This document shows positions 1 to 6,637 of a stretch of 64,000 nt of DNA, piece by piece. This stretch comes from Hymenobacter rigui (lineage in GTDB: Bacteria > Bacteroidota > Bacteroidia > Cytophagales > Hymenobacteraceae), in the NCBI RefSeq assembly GCF_003944715.1, contig NZ_RWIT01000017.1, positions 1-64,000 on the forward strand, written 5' to 3'. The notes under the pieces are model-generated. The model was not told the origin of the DNA. It did no database searches and worked only from the letters and a program-made list of their open reading frames with translations. The position numbers and the translations under genes are program-made. Every line of letters starts with the position of its first letter. Position 1 is the first letter of the stretch.

Positions 1-71
1 GCCTTGCTCGCCCCAGGCTCGCGGCAGGCGGCCGCCACGCGGCTGCGCAAATCAAGCGAATACGGTTTCAT
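1..71 (-). CDS. IS630-family transposase, N-terminal fragment (runs off the window)
   Basis: Reading the minus strand from the ATG at 69-71 gives MKPYSLDLRSRVAAACREPG, the typical opening of IS630-type transposases, whose N-terminal helix-turn-helix begins with a PYSLDLR-like segment. Only about 23 codons lie in the window, so the DDE catalytic domain cannot be judged. The upstream flank (72-153) should contain the terminal inverted repeat of the element, but with one end visible I cannot delimit it. Whether this copy is intact is unknown. Confidence 0.72.
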   Translation of the reverse strand, partial: MKPYSLDLRSRVAAACREPGASK

Positions 72-153
72 ATTCCATTCTACGCAGCTGCACGGAGCCA
101 GGACGAACTGTTCACGAATCTGCTATATTACATTGTGTGGACAGCAAGTAAAA

Positions 154-248
154 AGACCGGCATGCTGAGCTTGTCGAAGCATCTCTACCGTTTTGGTTAC
201 CCAACCTCGGTCGATAGAGATGCTTCGGCAAGCTCAGCATGCCGGTCT
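154..248. repeat. Palindromic repeat family A, compact copy (about 37-nt arms, 20-nt loop)
   Basis: The arms 154-190 and 212-248 are inverted copies built around CATGCTGAGCTTGYCGAAGC followed by ATCTCTA. The same arms occur at 20253-20349 and, split apart, at 2071-2107 and 2560-2596. Here the palindrome lies between the IS630 fragment and the end of purK. It could act as a transcription terminator or RNA-stabilising hairpin, but no U-run follows. Confidence 0.9.
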
Positions 249-295
249 GAAGGAGCTAATACCGTCTGTTTTTGTTAATGCCCCTATCGTAACGG

Positions 296-1537
296 CTAAA
301 TAGCATCCAGTCCCGGCAAGCCCAGCACTTCCGCCGCGCGTTGCGCCACGGCTCTGACGCTCGAGACGTCCGGACCAGTGATGGTCAGGTGCCCCATTTT
401 GCGGCCGGCGCGTGCCTCTACCTTGCCGTACAGGTGCAGGTGCGTGCCCGGCAGGCGCAGCACAGCCGCCCAGTCAGGCTCCCGCAGTTGCCCGCCGGCA
501 TTCAGCCACACATCGCCGAGCAGGTTGAGCATGATGGCTGGGGAGTGCTGGCGCGGCTGCGGCAGCGGCAGGCCCGCCATAGCGTGCACCTGCAAATCGA
601 ACTGCGAGGCGTCGCAGGCATCAATGGTGTAGTGGCCGCTGTTATGGGGGCGCGGGGCCATTTCGTTGACCACCAGCCCACCAAACTCGCTGCCGTCGTC
701 CACCACGAAAAACTCTACGCACAGCACGCCCACGTAGCTCAGGTGCCGGGCAATGGCCACAGCGGCGGCGCGGGCCCGGTCGGCCAGTGCGGAGGGTAGC
801 GCGCCGTCGTAGGCATGTGTCACGGCCAGAATGCCGCCCTCGTGCACGTTGCGCTGCGGGGCGAAGCTCACCACCTGACCATCCCAGCCGCGGGCCACCA
901 GCACCGAGCACTCGGCCGTGAGCGGCAGCATCTTTTCCAGCACGCAGGCCACGCCGCCCAGCTCCGTCCAGGCCGCAGCCAGCTCATCGGTGGTTTTCAC
1001 GCGTACCTGGCCCTTGCCGTCGTAGCCCATGCGGGCGGTTTTCAGGATGCCGGGCAGCAGGTCGGCCGGCACAGCCCGTAGCTGCTCCGGCGTTTCCAGT
1101 ACCGCGTAGGGCGCGCAGGTTACCCTCGATACGTCGGCGCAGGCGGTAAAGTGCGCTTTTTCCTCCCGACGGTCCTGGGCAATGGCTACTACGGCCGCGC
1201 CGGGTGCTACCGGGCGGCTCTGGGCCAGGGTGCGCAGCGCGTCGGCGGGCACGTTTTCAAACTCGGTGGTAATGGCCTGGCAGAGGTCGGCCAGTTGGGC
1301 CAGCCCGGTGGGGTCGTCGTAGGCAGTCTGGATGTGGTGGTGGCTGACCAGCCCGGCGGGGCTGTGGGCGTCGGGCTCCAGCACGGCCGTGAAGTAGCCC
1401 AGGCGCTGGGCCGCGTGCACGAACATGCGCCCCAACTGGCCCCCGCCCAGCACGCCCAGCGTGGCCGGCCGGCCGGCGGCGTCCGTGCTGCCCGGAAAAA
1501 TCGGTGTCATCGTACTCATAGTAGCTTCCTGGTTCAT
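296..1537 (-). CDS. purK: PurK, 5-(carboxyamino)imidazole ribonucleotide synthase
   Basis: PurK uses ATP and bicarbonate to carboxylate AIR to N5-CAIR in de novo purine synthesis; PurE then converts N5-CAIR to CAIR. The 413-residue product has the pre-ATP-grasp opening (TLGVLGGGQLGRM), an ATP-grasp domain (GKGQVRVK, CVLEKMLPL) and the PurK segment NEMAPRPHNSGHYTID. The chosen ATG overlaps the purE stop as ATGA (1534-1537), which suggests translational coupling. An in-frame ATG at 1519 has a better Shine-Dalgarno-like AGGAAG just upstream and could be the real start; it would remove six residues. Family assignment is secure. Confidence 0.96.
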   Translation of the reverse strand: MNQEATMSTMTPIFPGSTDAAGRPATLGVLGGGQLGRMFVHAAQRLGYFTAVLEPDAHSPAGLVSHHHIQTAYDDPTGLAQLADLCQAITTEFENVPADALRTLAQSRPVAPGAAVVAIAQDRREEKAHFTACADVSRVTCAPYAVLETPEQLRAVPADLLPGILKTARMGYDGKGQVRVKTTDELAAAWTELGGVACVLEKMLPLTAECSVLVARGWDGQVVSFAPQRNVHEGGILAVTHAYDGALPSALADRARAAAVAIARHLSYVGVLCVEFFVVDDGSEFGGLVVNEMAPRPHNSGHYTIDACDASQFDLQVHAMAGLPLPQPRQHSPAIMLNLLGDVWLNAGGQLREPDWAAVLRLPGTHLHLYGKVEARAGRKMGHLTITGPDVSSVRAVAQRAAEVLGLPGLDAI

Positions 1538-2055
1538 AGCGGCAGCGTCATGGCGCGGGCGGCCTCGGTCTGGGCCACGCGGAAGGCCTGGAGTTTGGCG
1601 GCCAGTTCAGTATCGTGCAACGCCAGTTGGCTCACGGCAAACAACGCGGCGTTGGCCGCGCCGGCCGTGCCGATGGCAAACGTGGCCACCGGCACGCCCT
1701 TGGGCATCTGTACAATGCTGTGCAGCGAGTCGACACCCTGCAGGTGGCGGCTGGCTACGGGCACGCCCAGCACGGGCACGGTGGTTTTGGCGGCCAGCAT
1801 GCCCGGCAGGTGGGCGGCGCCGCCCGCCCCGGCAATAATGGCCTGCAGCCCCCGCGGCCCGGCCTGCTCAGCGTAGGCAAACAGGTCGTCGGGCATGCGG
1901 TGGGCCGACACCACCCGGGCCTCGTGGGCCACGCCAAAATCCGCGAGAATCTGTACGGCGTGCTGCATGGTGTCCCAGTCGCTGCTGGAACCCATGACTA
2001 CCCCAATCAGGGGCTTGGCGGTGGCGGGAGTGTCGGAAGTGGAAGGATTACTCAT
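1534..2055 (-). CDS. purE: PurE, N5-CAIR mutase
   Basis: Class I PurE moves the carboxylate of N5-CAIR to C4, giving CAIR. The 173-residue protein shows the substrate-binding GSSSDW motif near residue 23, the VSAHRMP segment and the AGAGGAAHLPGM loop, all diagnostic of the family. It is the first gene of a two-gene purE-purK operon and its stop overlaps the purK start by 4 nt. The N-terminal dozen residues (Ser/Thr/Pro-rich) are a non-conserved extension. The upstream 16 nt separate it from a family A repeat arm, so the promoter must lie in or beyond that arm. Confidence 0.96.
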   Translation of the reverse strand: MSNPSTSDTPATAKPLIGVVMGSSSDWDTMQHAVQILADFGVAHEARVVSAHRMPDDLFAYAEQAGPRGLQAIIAGAGGAAHLPGMLAAKTTVPVLGVPVASRHLQGVDSLHSIVQMPKGVPVATFAIGTAGAANAALFAVSQLALHDTELAAKLQAFRVAQTEAARAMTLPL

Positions 2056-2070
2056 TTAAAAAGGTTTGTG

Positions 2071-2107
2071 TCATGCTGAGCGCAACCGAAGTATCTCTAC
2101 CGCTTCG
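2071..2107. repeat. Family A repeat, left arm flanking the Imm50-like gene
   Basis: This 37-nt arm is the inverted counterpart of 2560-2596, with only two mismatches. It starts TCATGCTGAGCGCAACCGAA. In compact copies the two arms are 20-25 nt apart; here they are 452 nt apart with a gene between them. The stop codon of that gene begins nine bases beyond the arm. Confidence 0.9.
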
Positions 2108-2115
2108 TGGAGCGG

Positions 2116-2532
2116 TCAACGAAGTTCTTTCTGGTAGCCCGCTAGGTTATCGACGTGTATCCAAGTGGCTATTGCCTGAAAAACAATTCCTTGTGACTGG
2201 GTGGAAAATGTGACCTGAAAGCGGGCCCCATCGTGCATGATGCTCAAATCTCCAATACTGTTTCCACTGGGAATAGCGCACTGGATCAGCTCGGTTTGCA
2301 TCAGATTCAAGCTCATTTGAACGGCGTTGCATTGCCGCTGTATCCATTTTACTGGCGCGTTAGCAGGGAAATCCTTCAAGTCGAAACGGAGCTTGCATTG
2401 CAGGTCTCCGCCACAAACGATGGATACCTCATATAACTTCACTTGCGCCAATGATGGTGGCTCCTTCGAGTAGATACTCGTTATGGTCTTGGGGTTCAAG
2501 ACATGCTCAACCCATCTTGAGTAAGTGCTCAT
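2116..2532 (-). CDS. Imm50-like protein, orphan (possible immunity protein)
   Basis: The ATG at 2530-2532 gives 138 residues; a longer reading to 2559 would need a TTG start lying at the edge of the repeat arm. The product has no signal peptide or membrane segment. Its layout (early SRWVEHVL, alternating strands such as VKLYEVSIVCGG, a central PVKW and a late VTFSTQSQGIVFQAIA) resembles the Imm50 family, small alpha/beta immunity proteins of polymorphic toxin systems. I assign this by pattern, with moderate confidence. No toxin gene is adjacent. The gene is more AT-rich than its neighbours and sits exactly between two inverted family A arms, which suggests it arrived as a unit. Confidence 0.55.
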   Translation of the reverse strand: MSTYSRWVEHVLNPKTITSIYSKEPPSLAQVKLYEVSIVCGGDLQCKLRFDLKDFPANAPVKWIQRQCNAVQMSLNLMQTELIQCAIPSGNSIGDLSIMHDGARFQVTFSTQSQGIVFQAIATWIHVDNLAGYQKELR

Positions 2533-2559
2533 CAAGTTCAACGTTTGCGGCCGTGCCAA

Positions 2560-2596
2560 CGAAGCGGTAGAGATGCTTCGGCTGCGCTCAGCATGA
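2560..2596. repeat. Family A repeat, right arm flanking the Imm50-like gene
   Basis: Inverted partner of 2071-2107 (35 of 37 positions match). It lies immediately upstream of the Imm50-like gene and 19 nt from the pyrC stop codon. Confidence 0.9.
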
Positions 2597-2615
2597 CGTT
2601 CTGTATTGTGTCCAG

Positions 2616-3914
2616 CTAACCAACGGCCACCGTGGCTTCACGCTCCAGCAGGATTTCCGTGCCCAGCACCACCAGGTCTACCCGGCCCTGCAGGGTCTGG
2701 TTGATGAAGGGCGTGTTCTGGGACTTGGACTTCATGAACTCCTTGGTGAACGTGGTTTCGGCTTCGGTGTCGAACAGCAGAAACTCGGCCGGCTGGCCCA
2801 CTTCAATGGTGGGCACGGGCAGGCCCATCAGGCGGCGGGGCTCGGCCGAGTAGCGCTTCACCACCAAATCCCAGCCGAACTTCTCGGGCCGCACGAAGTA
2901 GTGGTAGAGCGACACCAAAGCTGTTTCCAGACCGGTGATGCCGTTGGGGGCGCTGATGAAGTCCTGGGCTTTTTCGAAGGGGGTGTGGGGGGCGTGGTCG
3001 GTGGCAATCAGGTCGAACACGCCTTCTTTGAGCCCTTCCAGCAGCGCGTCGCAGTCGGCCTGGGTGCGCAGGGGCGGGTTCATCTTGTAGTTGGTGTCGT
3101 AGTCGCCGATGTGCTCGTCGGTGAACAGCAGGTGGTGTGGGGCCACCTCAGCCGTCACCTTCACGTCGCCGCGCGACTTCCACCACTTAATCGTTTCCAT
3201 GCCCAGCTTGCTGGATACGTGCTGAATGTGGATGTGCGCCCCGGCGGCCCGGGCCAGCCGGATGTCCCGGTCAATGATGATTTCCTCGGCAATGGCCGGC
3301 GAGCCTTTTATGCCCAGGCGGTAGCTCATCACGCCCTCGTTGAGGGCGCGGGGACCGGCCAGCTCCGGTACCTCGCAGTGGCTGGCGAAGAACATGCCGA
3401 ACTCGGTGGCGTACTGCATAGCCCGCAGCAGCACGGCCGGGTCGTTGGTGGTGTCGCCGTCGTCGGTGAGCATTTTCACGCCCAGCAGGCGCATGCCGTC
3501 AATTTCGGCCAGATCCTTGCCCGCGCGGTTCTTGGTGACGCAGCCGGAGGTGTACACCGGAATGCGGGCCTTGCTGGCGGCACTCTCCAGCACCGCCGAC
3601 ACCACCGCCGCCGAGTCGATGGCCGGCTGGGTGTTGGGCATCATCACTACCCCGGTAACGCCACCGTTGATGGCCGCCTCGCTGCCAGTAGTAATGGTTT
3701 CCTTGTTTTCGAAGCCGGGGGCGCGGAAGTGTACGTGGGCGTCGAACATGGCCGGCATAAGCACCCGGCCGCGCGCATCAAGTACGCGGGCACCTTCGGG
3801 CGCGGCTAGGCCCGGGCCAATCTGCTGAATGATTCCGTCGACTAGCAGCACATCCCCTTCCGTGAGTTCGGGCGAGTGTTCGGAGGCAATGCGGGCGTTT
3901 TGAATCAGGAGCAT
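2616..3914 (-). CDS. pyrC: Dihydroorotase
   Basis: Converts carbamoyl-aspartate to dihydroorotate in pyrimidine synthesis. The class I dihydroorotase signatures are present: the metal-binding DAHVHFRAPG near residue 55, and TDHAPHTPFEK in the C-terminal half. The gene is read from the ATG at 3914 (MLLIQNARI), giving 432 residues. The upstream in-frame start at 3941 is a TTG and adds a non-conserved MPLHFPSPP. It lies 82 nt downstream of pyrB on the same strand, so the two are probably co-transcribed and share the pyrB leader described at 5025-5309. Confidence 0.96.
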   Translation of the reverse strand: MLLIQNARIASEHSPELTEGDVLLVDGIIQQIGPGLAAPEGARVLDARGRVLMPAMFDAHVHFRAPGFENKETITTGSEAAINGGVTGVVMMPNTQPAIDSAAVVSAVLESAASKARIPVYTSGCVTKNRAGKDLAEIDGMRLLGVKMLTDDGDTTNDPAVLLRAMQYATEFGMFFASHCEVPELAGPRALNEGVMSYRLGIKGSPAIAEEIIIDRDIRLARAAGAHIHIQHVSSKLGMETIKWWKSRGDVKVTAEVAPHHLLFTDEHIGDYDTNYKMNPPLRTQADCDALLEGLKEGVFDLIATDHAPHTPFEKAQDFISAPNGITGLETALVSLYHYFVRPEKFGWDLVVKRYSAEPRRLMGLPVPTIEVGQPAEFLLFDTEAETTFTKEFMKSKSQNTPFINQTLQGRVDLVVLGTEILLEREATVAVG

Positions 3915-3996
3915 GGGTGGAGATGGGAAATGAAGAGGCAAAGAGGTAAAAAACTACTGAACTACTAACCGGCGGCCTTAGCTGCCAGCCGGCCGG

Positions 3997-4980
3997 CTAG
4001 GGCAGCACCAGCGTGGAGCCCGTGTTGAGGTGGCTGGCGTAGGTGGATTCGGGCCGGGGATAGTCGCCGCCCGGGGTGAGCCAGTCGAGCACGGCCATGC
4101 GCACGGCAATGCCATTTTCCACCTGGTTGTTCATCAGGCTCCGCTCGTAGTCCATCACGGCGTCGCAGAGTTCCACGCCGCGGTTTACCGGGCCGGGGTG
4201 CATAATGTAGAGCCCGCGCTGGCGGATTTCCTCCAGCCGGGCGCTGGTGATGCCGTAGATGCGGTGGTACTCGCGTAGGCTCGGGAAAAACTGCACGTCC
4301 TGGCGCTCCATCTGCACGCGCAGCAGATACACCACGTCGGGGGCCCAGGCCATGGCCGCCTCGTAATTGGTGAAGAGCCGGATGTTTTCCGGGCCCTGCT
4401 TGGGCACCAGCGTGCCGGGCCCCAGGTAGGCCACTTCCACGCCCAGCTTCTTGAGCACAGTGCTGGTGGAGCGAGCTACGCGGGAGTGCAGAATGTCGCC
4501 GATGATGAGGACTTTCTTGCCCGTGGGGTCGGGGAACTTCTCCTTGATGGTAAACGCGTCGAGCAGAGCCTGGGTGGGATGGGCGTGGGCCCCGTCGCCG
4601 GCGTTGATAACCGAGGCTTTGGTCTGGCGGGCAATCATGCCGGGCAGGCCCGAGCGGCCGTGGCGCACCACAATGTAGTCGGTGTGCATGGCCTGCAGCG
4701 TCTCAATCGTCTCCCGAATCGACTCGCCTTTGGTGATAGAGGACTGCGCCACGTTGAAGTTCGTTACCTCGGCCGAGAGGCGCTTGGCGGCCACTTCAAA
4801 CGACGTGTGCGTACGGGTGCTGGGCTCGTAGAACAGCATCAGCACCGATTTACCCTTCAGGGCAGTCGTCTTCCTGACGGAGTGGGTGAACTGGTCCTTG
4901 CAGCTCGTGGTGCGGTCGAGCAGAAACTCGATTTCCTCGCGGTGAAGGGATGCAATGTCGAGGAGGTCTTTACGTGCCAT
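3997..4980 (-). CDS. pyrB: Aspartate carbamoyltransferase catalytic subunit
   Basis: Condenses carbamoyl phosphate with aspartate, the committed step of pyrimidine synthesis. The carbamoyl-phosphate site FYEPSTRTHTSF and the HPTQALLDAFT segment are clear, followed by the aspartate-domain GPVNRGVEL. I take the ATG at 4980 (MARKDLLDIASL, 327 residues), which matches the usual family N-terminus; the longer reading needs a TTG at 5028. No pyrI regulatory-chain gene and no pyrR are visible nearby. Upstream lies a roughly 320-nt leader with a terminator hairpin, which suggests control by transcription attenuation. Confidence 0.96.
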   Translation of the reverse strand: MARKDLLDIASLHREEIEFLLDRTTSCKDQFTHSVRKTTALKGKSVLMLFYEPSTRTHTSFEVAAKRLSAEVTNFNVAQSSITKGESIRETIETLQAMHTDYIVVRHGRSGLPGMIARQTKASVINAGDGAHAHPTQALLDAFTIKEKFPDPTGKKVLIIGDILHSRVARSTSTVLKKLGVEVAYLGPGTLVPKQGPENIRLFTNYEAAMAWAPDVVYLLRVQMERQDVQFFPSLREYHRIYGITSARLEEIRQRGLYIMHPGPVNRGVELCDAVMDYERSLMNNQVENGIAVRMAVLDWLTPGGDYPRPESTYASHLNTGSTLVLP

Positions 4981-5024
4981 ACCGGGGTGGAGGAAAAGTG
5001 AGGTTTTCAGGCTAAAACGGGCAA

Positions 5025-5297
5025 TCAAAAGTCGTATCGGCTATGCTCCGGACCGGAGAGCCAGGCTGCGGGCACTAGCCGGCGCACGCGGGGCCGAGCG
5101 GCGACCCACGAACTCAACGGGCACAAAAAAACCGTTTCGGAATCCGAAACGGCGGCGGGGCAACAGGCAGAAAAAATAACAGAACCAGCGGTGGCAAAAT
5201 CGAAAAAACCGACAGCGGCGAAGACCTTCTGGTCTACTCGCGGGTCCTTGCCGGGCAGGGTTCCACGCTTCATCAACAGATTTTTTGGTTGAAGCAT
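5025..5297 (-). CDS. Candidate pyrBC leader ORF (regulatory peptide)
   Basis: An ATG at 5297 opens a 90-codon frame running through the terminator hairpin at 5132-5152 and ending before pyrB. The product itself is not recognisable. The frame contains U-rich stretches just before the hairpin (GGTTTTTTCGATTTTG, then GTTATTTTTTCTG). This is the arrangement of the E. coli pyrBI leader, where low UTP makes RNA polymerase pause in U-runs so that a trailing ribosome prevents terminator formation. The ATG is four bases after a perfect -7 box. That it is translated is inference. Confidence 0.45.
   Translation of the reverse strand: MLQPKNLLMKRGTLPGKDPRVDQKVFAAVGFFDFATAGSVIFSACCPAAVSDSETVFLCPLSSWVAARPRVRRLVPAAWLSGPEHSRYDF
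5125..5152 (-). terminator. Intrinsic terminator/attenuator in the pyrB leader
   Basis: On the minus strand CCGTTTCGG-ATT-CCGAAACGG is a perfect 9-bp stem with a 3-nt loop, followed by seven T. It lies about 145 nt upstream of the pyrB start and about 145 nt downstream of the inferred transcription start. No U-run follows on the plus strand, so it works only in the pyrB direction. Confidence 0.75.
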
Positions 5298-5301
5298 GAT
5301 G

Positions 5302-5309
5302 CAAAACTA
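5302..5309 (-). promoter_or_regulatory. pyrBC promoter, -7 box TAGTTTTG
   Basis: TAGTTTTG on the minus strand fits the Bacteroidetes consensus TAnnTTTG exactly. The transcript would start at or a few bases before the leader ORF ATG at 5297. The -33 TTTG element is weak or absent. The remaining gap up to the DUF2905 gene at 5450 shows nothing else I can support. Confidence 0.5.
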
Positions 5310-5449
5310 CGGCATTGTTACGCCTAGTAGCGCATCGTGCGGCGTAATTTTTTTCATCCTGCCCGCCGCAGCCTTCGTTTCAAAAGCAGCAGCGCATCGA
5401 CTTTCCCGGTTGTTATCGGGTCAGTACCGGCACAAACCACGGCTTGCAC

Positions 5450-5692
5450 TTATTCCCCCAGCCGCCGTATCAGCCACAGCACCAGACTAAGCAACAGGCT
5501 CACCAGCAGCATCGATACCCACGGCACGTACAGCCGGAAGCCCGGCCGCTCCACCCGCACGTCGCCCGGCAGCCGCCCGAACCAACTGAGTAGGCTACCG
5601 CCGCCCAGCCACAGCAGCGCCCCCAGCACCATCAGGCCCAGGCCGAGCAGGAACAGCATTTTACCGAAGTGGGGAGGCATGGTAATCATCAT
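5450..5692 (-). CDS. DUF2905 small membrane protein
   Basis: Eighty residues with two hydrophobic helices (about residues 12-32 and 56-74) around the conserved cytoplasmic segment FGRLPGDVRVE, the hallmark of DUF2905. The function of the family is unknown; it is a small two-helix inner-membrane protein. The start codon overlaps the stop of the upstream secreted-protein gene as ATGA (5689-5692), so the two are probably translationally coupled. A second in-frame ATG at 5680 is possible. Confidence 0.85.
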   Translation of the reverse strand: MMITMPPHFGKMLFLLGLGLMVLGALLWLGGGSLLSWFGRLPGDVRVERPGFRLYVPWVSMLLVSLLLSLVLWLIRRLGE

Positions 5693-6627
5693 TTCTTGGG
5701 TGGTTCCCAGTTCTGTGTTTTGCGCAGCGACTCCAGTAGCGTGTATAGACGAGTTAAGCCAAATGAGGCTATGCCGCCATTATCATCTACTTGCAAACGG
5801 CGGCCATCAGCGTACTTAATACGTAGCACAATGTATGGCACGTGGTTGTGGCCAATCCGATAGGTTCTTTTCAGCTTATCTGGTTGCAGGTAATTTACCA
5901 ACTCACTCAACTGTTGTTGTGCGCGGCTGTTGAGCTTAGCGGTGAGGTTCTCACACTGCTTTTTGGTCTCATCCAATACCGGATACTCACAGGAATGATA
6001 GGTAACATTGTCCTGAGGTCCAATGCCTATTGCTATTTCCTCGACCTCATGGTAAGCGAAGTCGGAAGTATATAGTAAACTATCGATTCGGGCGCTTGCA
6101 GGAGCAGAATTATACTCAACCAATCCTCCAAAACGATAAGTCAGCAGAAACTCTTGACGACCCTCTTTTTCTAACGGTTGCGTGATTAAAATGGGCTTGT
6201 CATAGTCTGCATATGTAATCAGCGGCTGAGCATCTTGGTGAATGATGCGTGCTACCGGACAATACCGATAAAACTGTCGGCCAAAATCCTCCAGTACCAG
6301 ACTGTCACCCATGTCCAACACGCAGATGACTTTGCTTTCGTCATCGTAGTGGGTGCCGGTTATCAGCAGATCAATCAGGCCATTTCCATCAACATCTGCT
6401 TTTTCCCACGCCTTGATTTTTTCTCGTTGATAGATTTTTTGTACCCGCTTATCCTCGAACCGAAGGCGGGAATCTACTTTGAAATTCTTGTAGTAAGCAT
6501 CCAACGACCTTACTACTTGCTGCACGGCAGCATCTGAGTTCAATTTGGCTAATTTCCCTTGGGCCTGAGCTAAGACAGTCACAGTAGAAACCAGTAGTAG
6601 TATAAATACGCAGCACGTTTTCAGCAT
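5689..6627 (-). CDS. Secreted protein with a VCBS/FG-GAP-like segment, function unknown
   Basis: The ATG at 6627 (MLKTCCVFILLLVSTVTVLAQ) gives a clear signal peptide and 312 residues; the longer reading to 6675 would overlap topB by 38 nt. Around residues 75-95 there is ADVDGNGLIDLLITG, an acidic repeat like the calcium-binding turns of FG-GAP/VCBS propeller blades, here present once. The C-terminus (GGIASFGLTRLYTLLESL, then QNWEPP) looks like an ending seen in small secreted Bacteroidetes proteins of unknown function. The gene is markedly more AT-rich than topB and pyrB. It follows topB by 10 nt and is coupled to the DUF2905 gene. Confidence 0.65.
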   Translation of the reverse strand: MLKTCCVFILLLVSTVTVLAQAQGKLAKLNSDAAVQQVVRSLDAYYKNFKVDSRLRFEDKRVQKIYQREKIKAWEKADVDGNGLIDLLITGTHYDDESKVICVLDMGDSLVLEDFGRQFYRYCPVARIIHQDAQPLITYADYDKPILITQPLEKEGRQEFLLTYRFGGLVEYNSAPASARIDSLLYTSDFAYHEVEEIAIGIGPQDNVTYHSCEYPVLDETKKQCENLTAKLNSRAQQQLSELVNYLQPDKLKRTYRIGHNHVPYIVLRIKYADGRRLQVDDNGGIASFGLTRLYTLLESLRKTQNWEPPKK

Positions 6628-6637
6628 AGCATAAGGC

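Noticed and set aside
5296..5490. Plus-strand 64-codon ORF in the pyrB upstream gap
   Set aside because: No coding character and overlaps the promoter and leader of pyrB.
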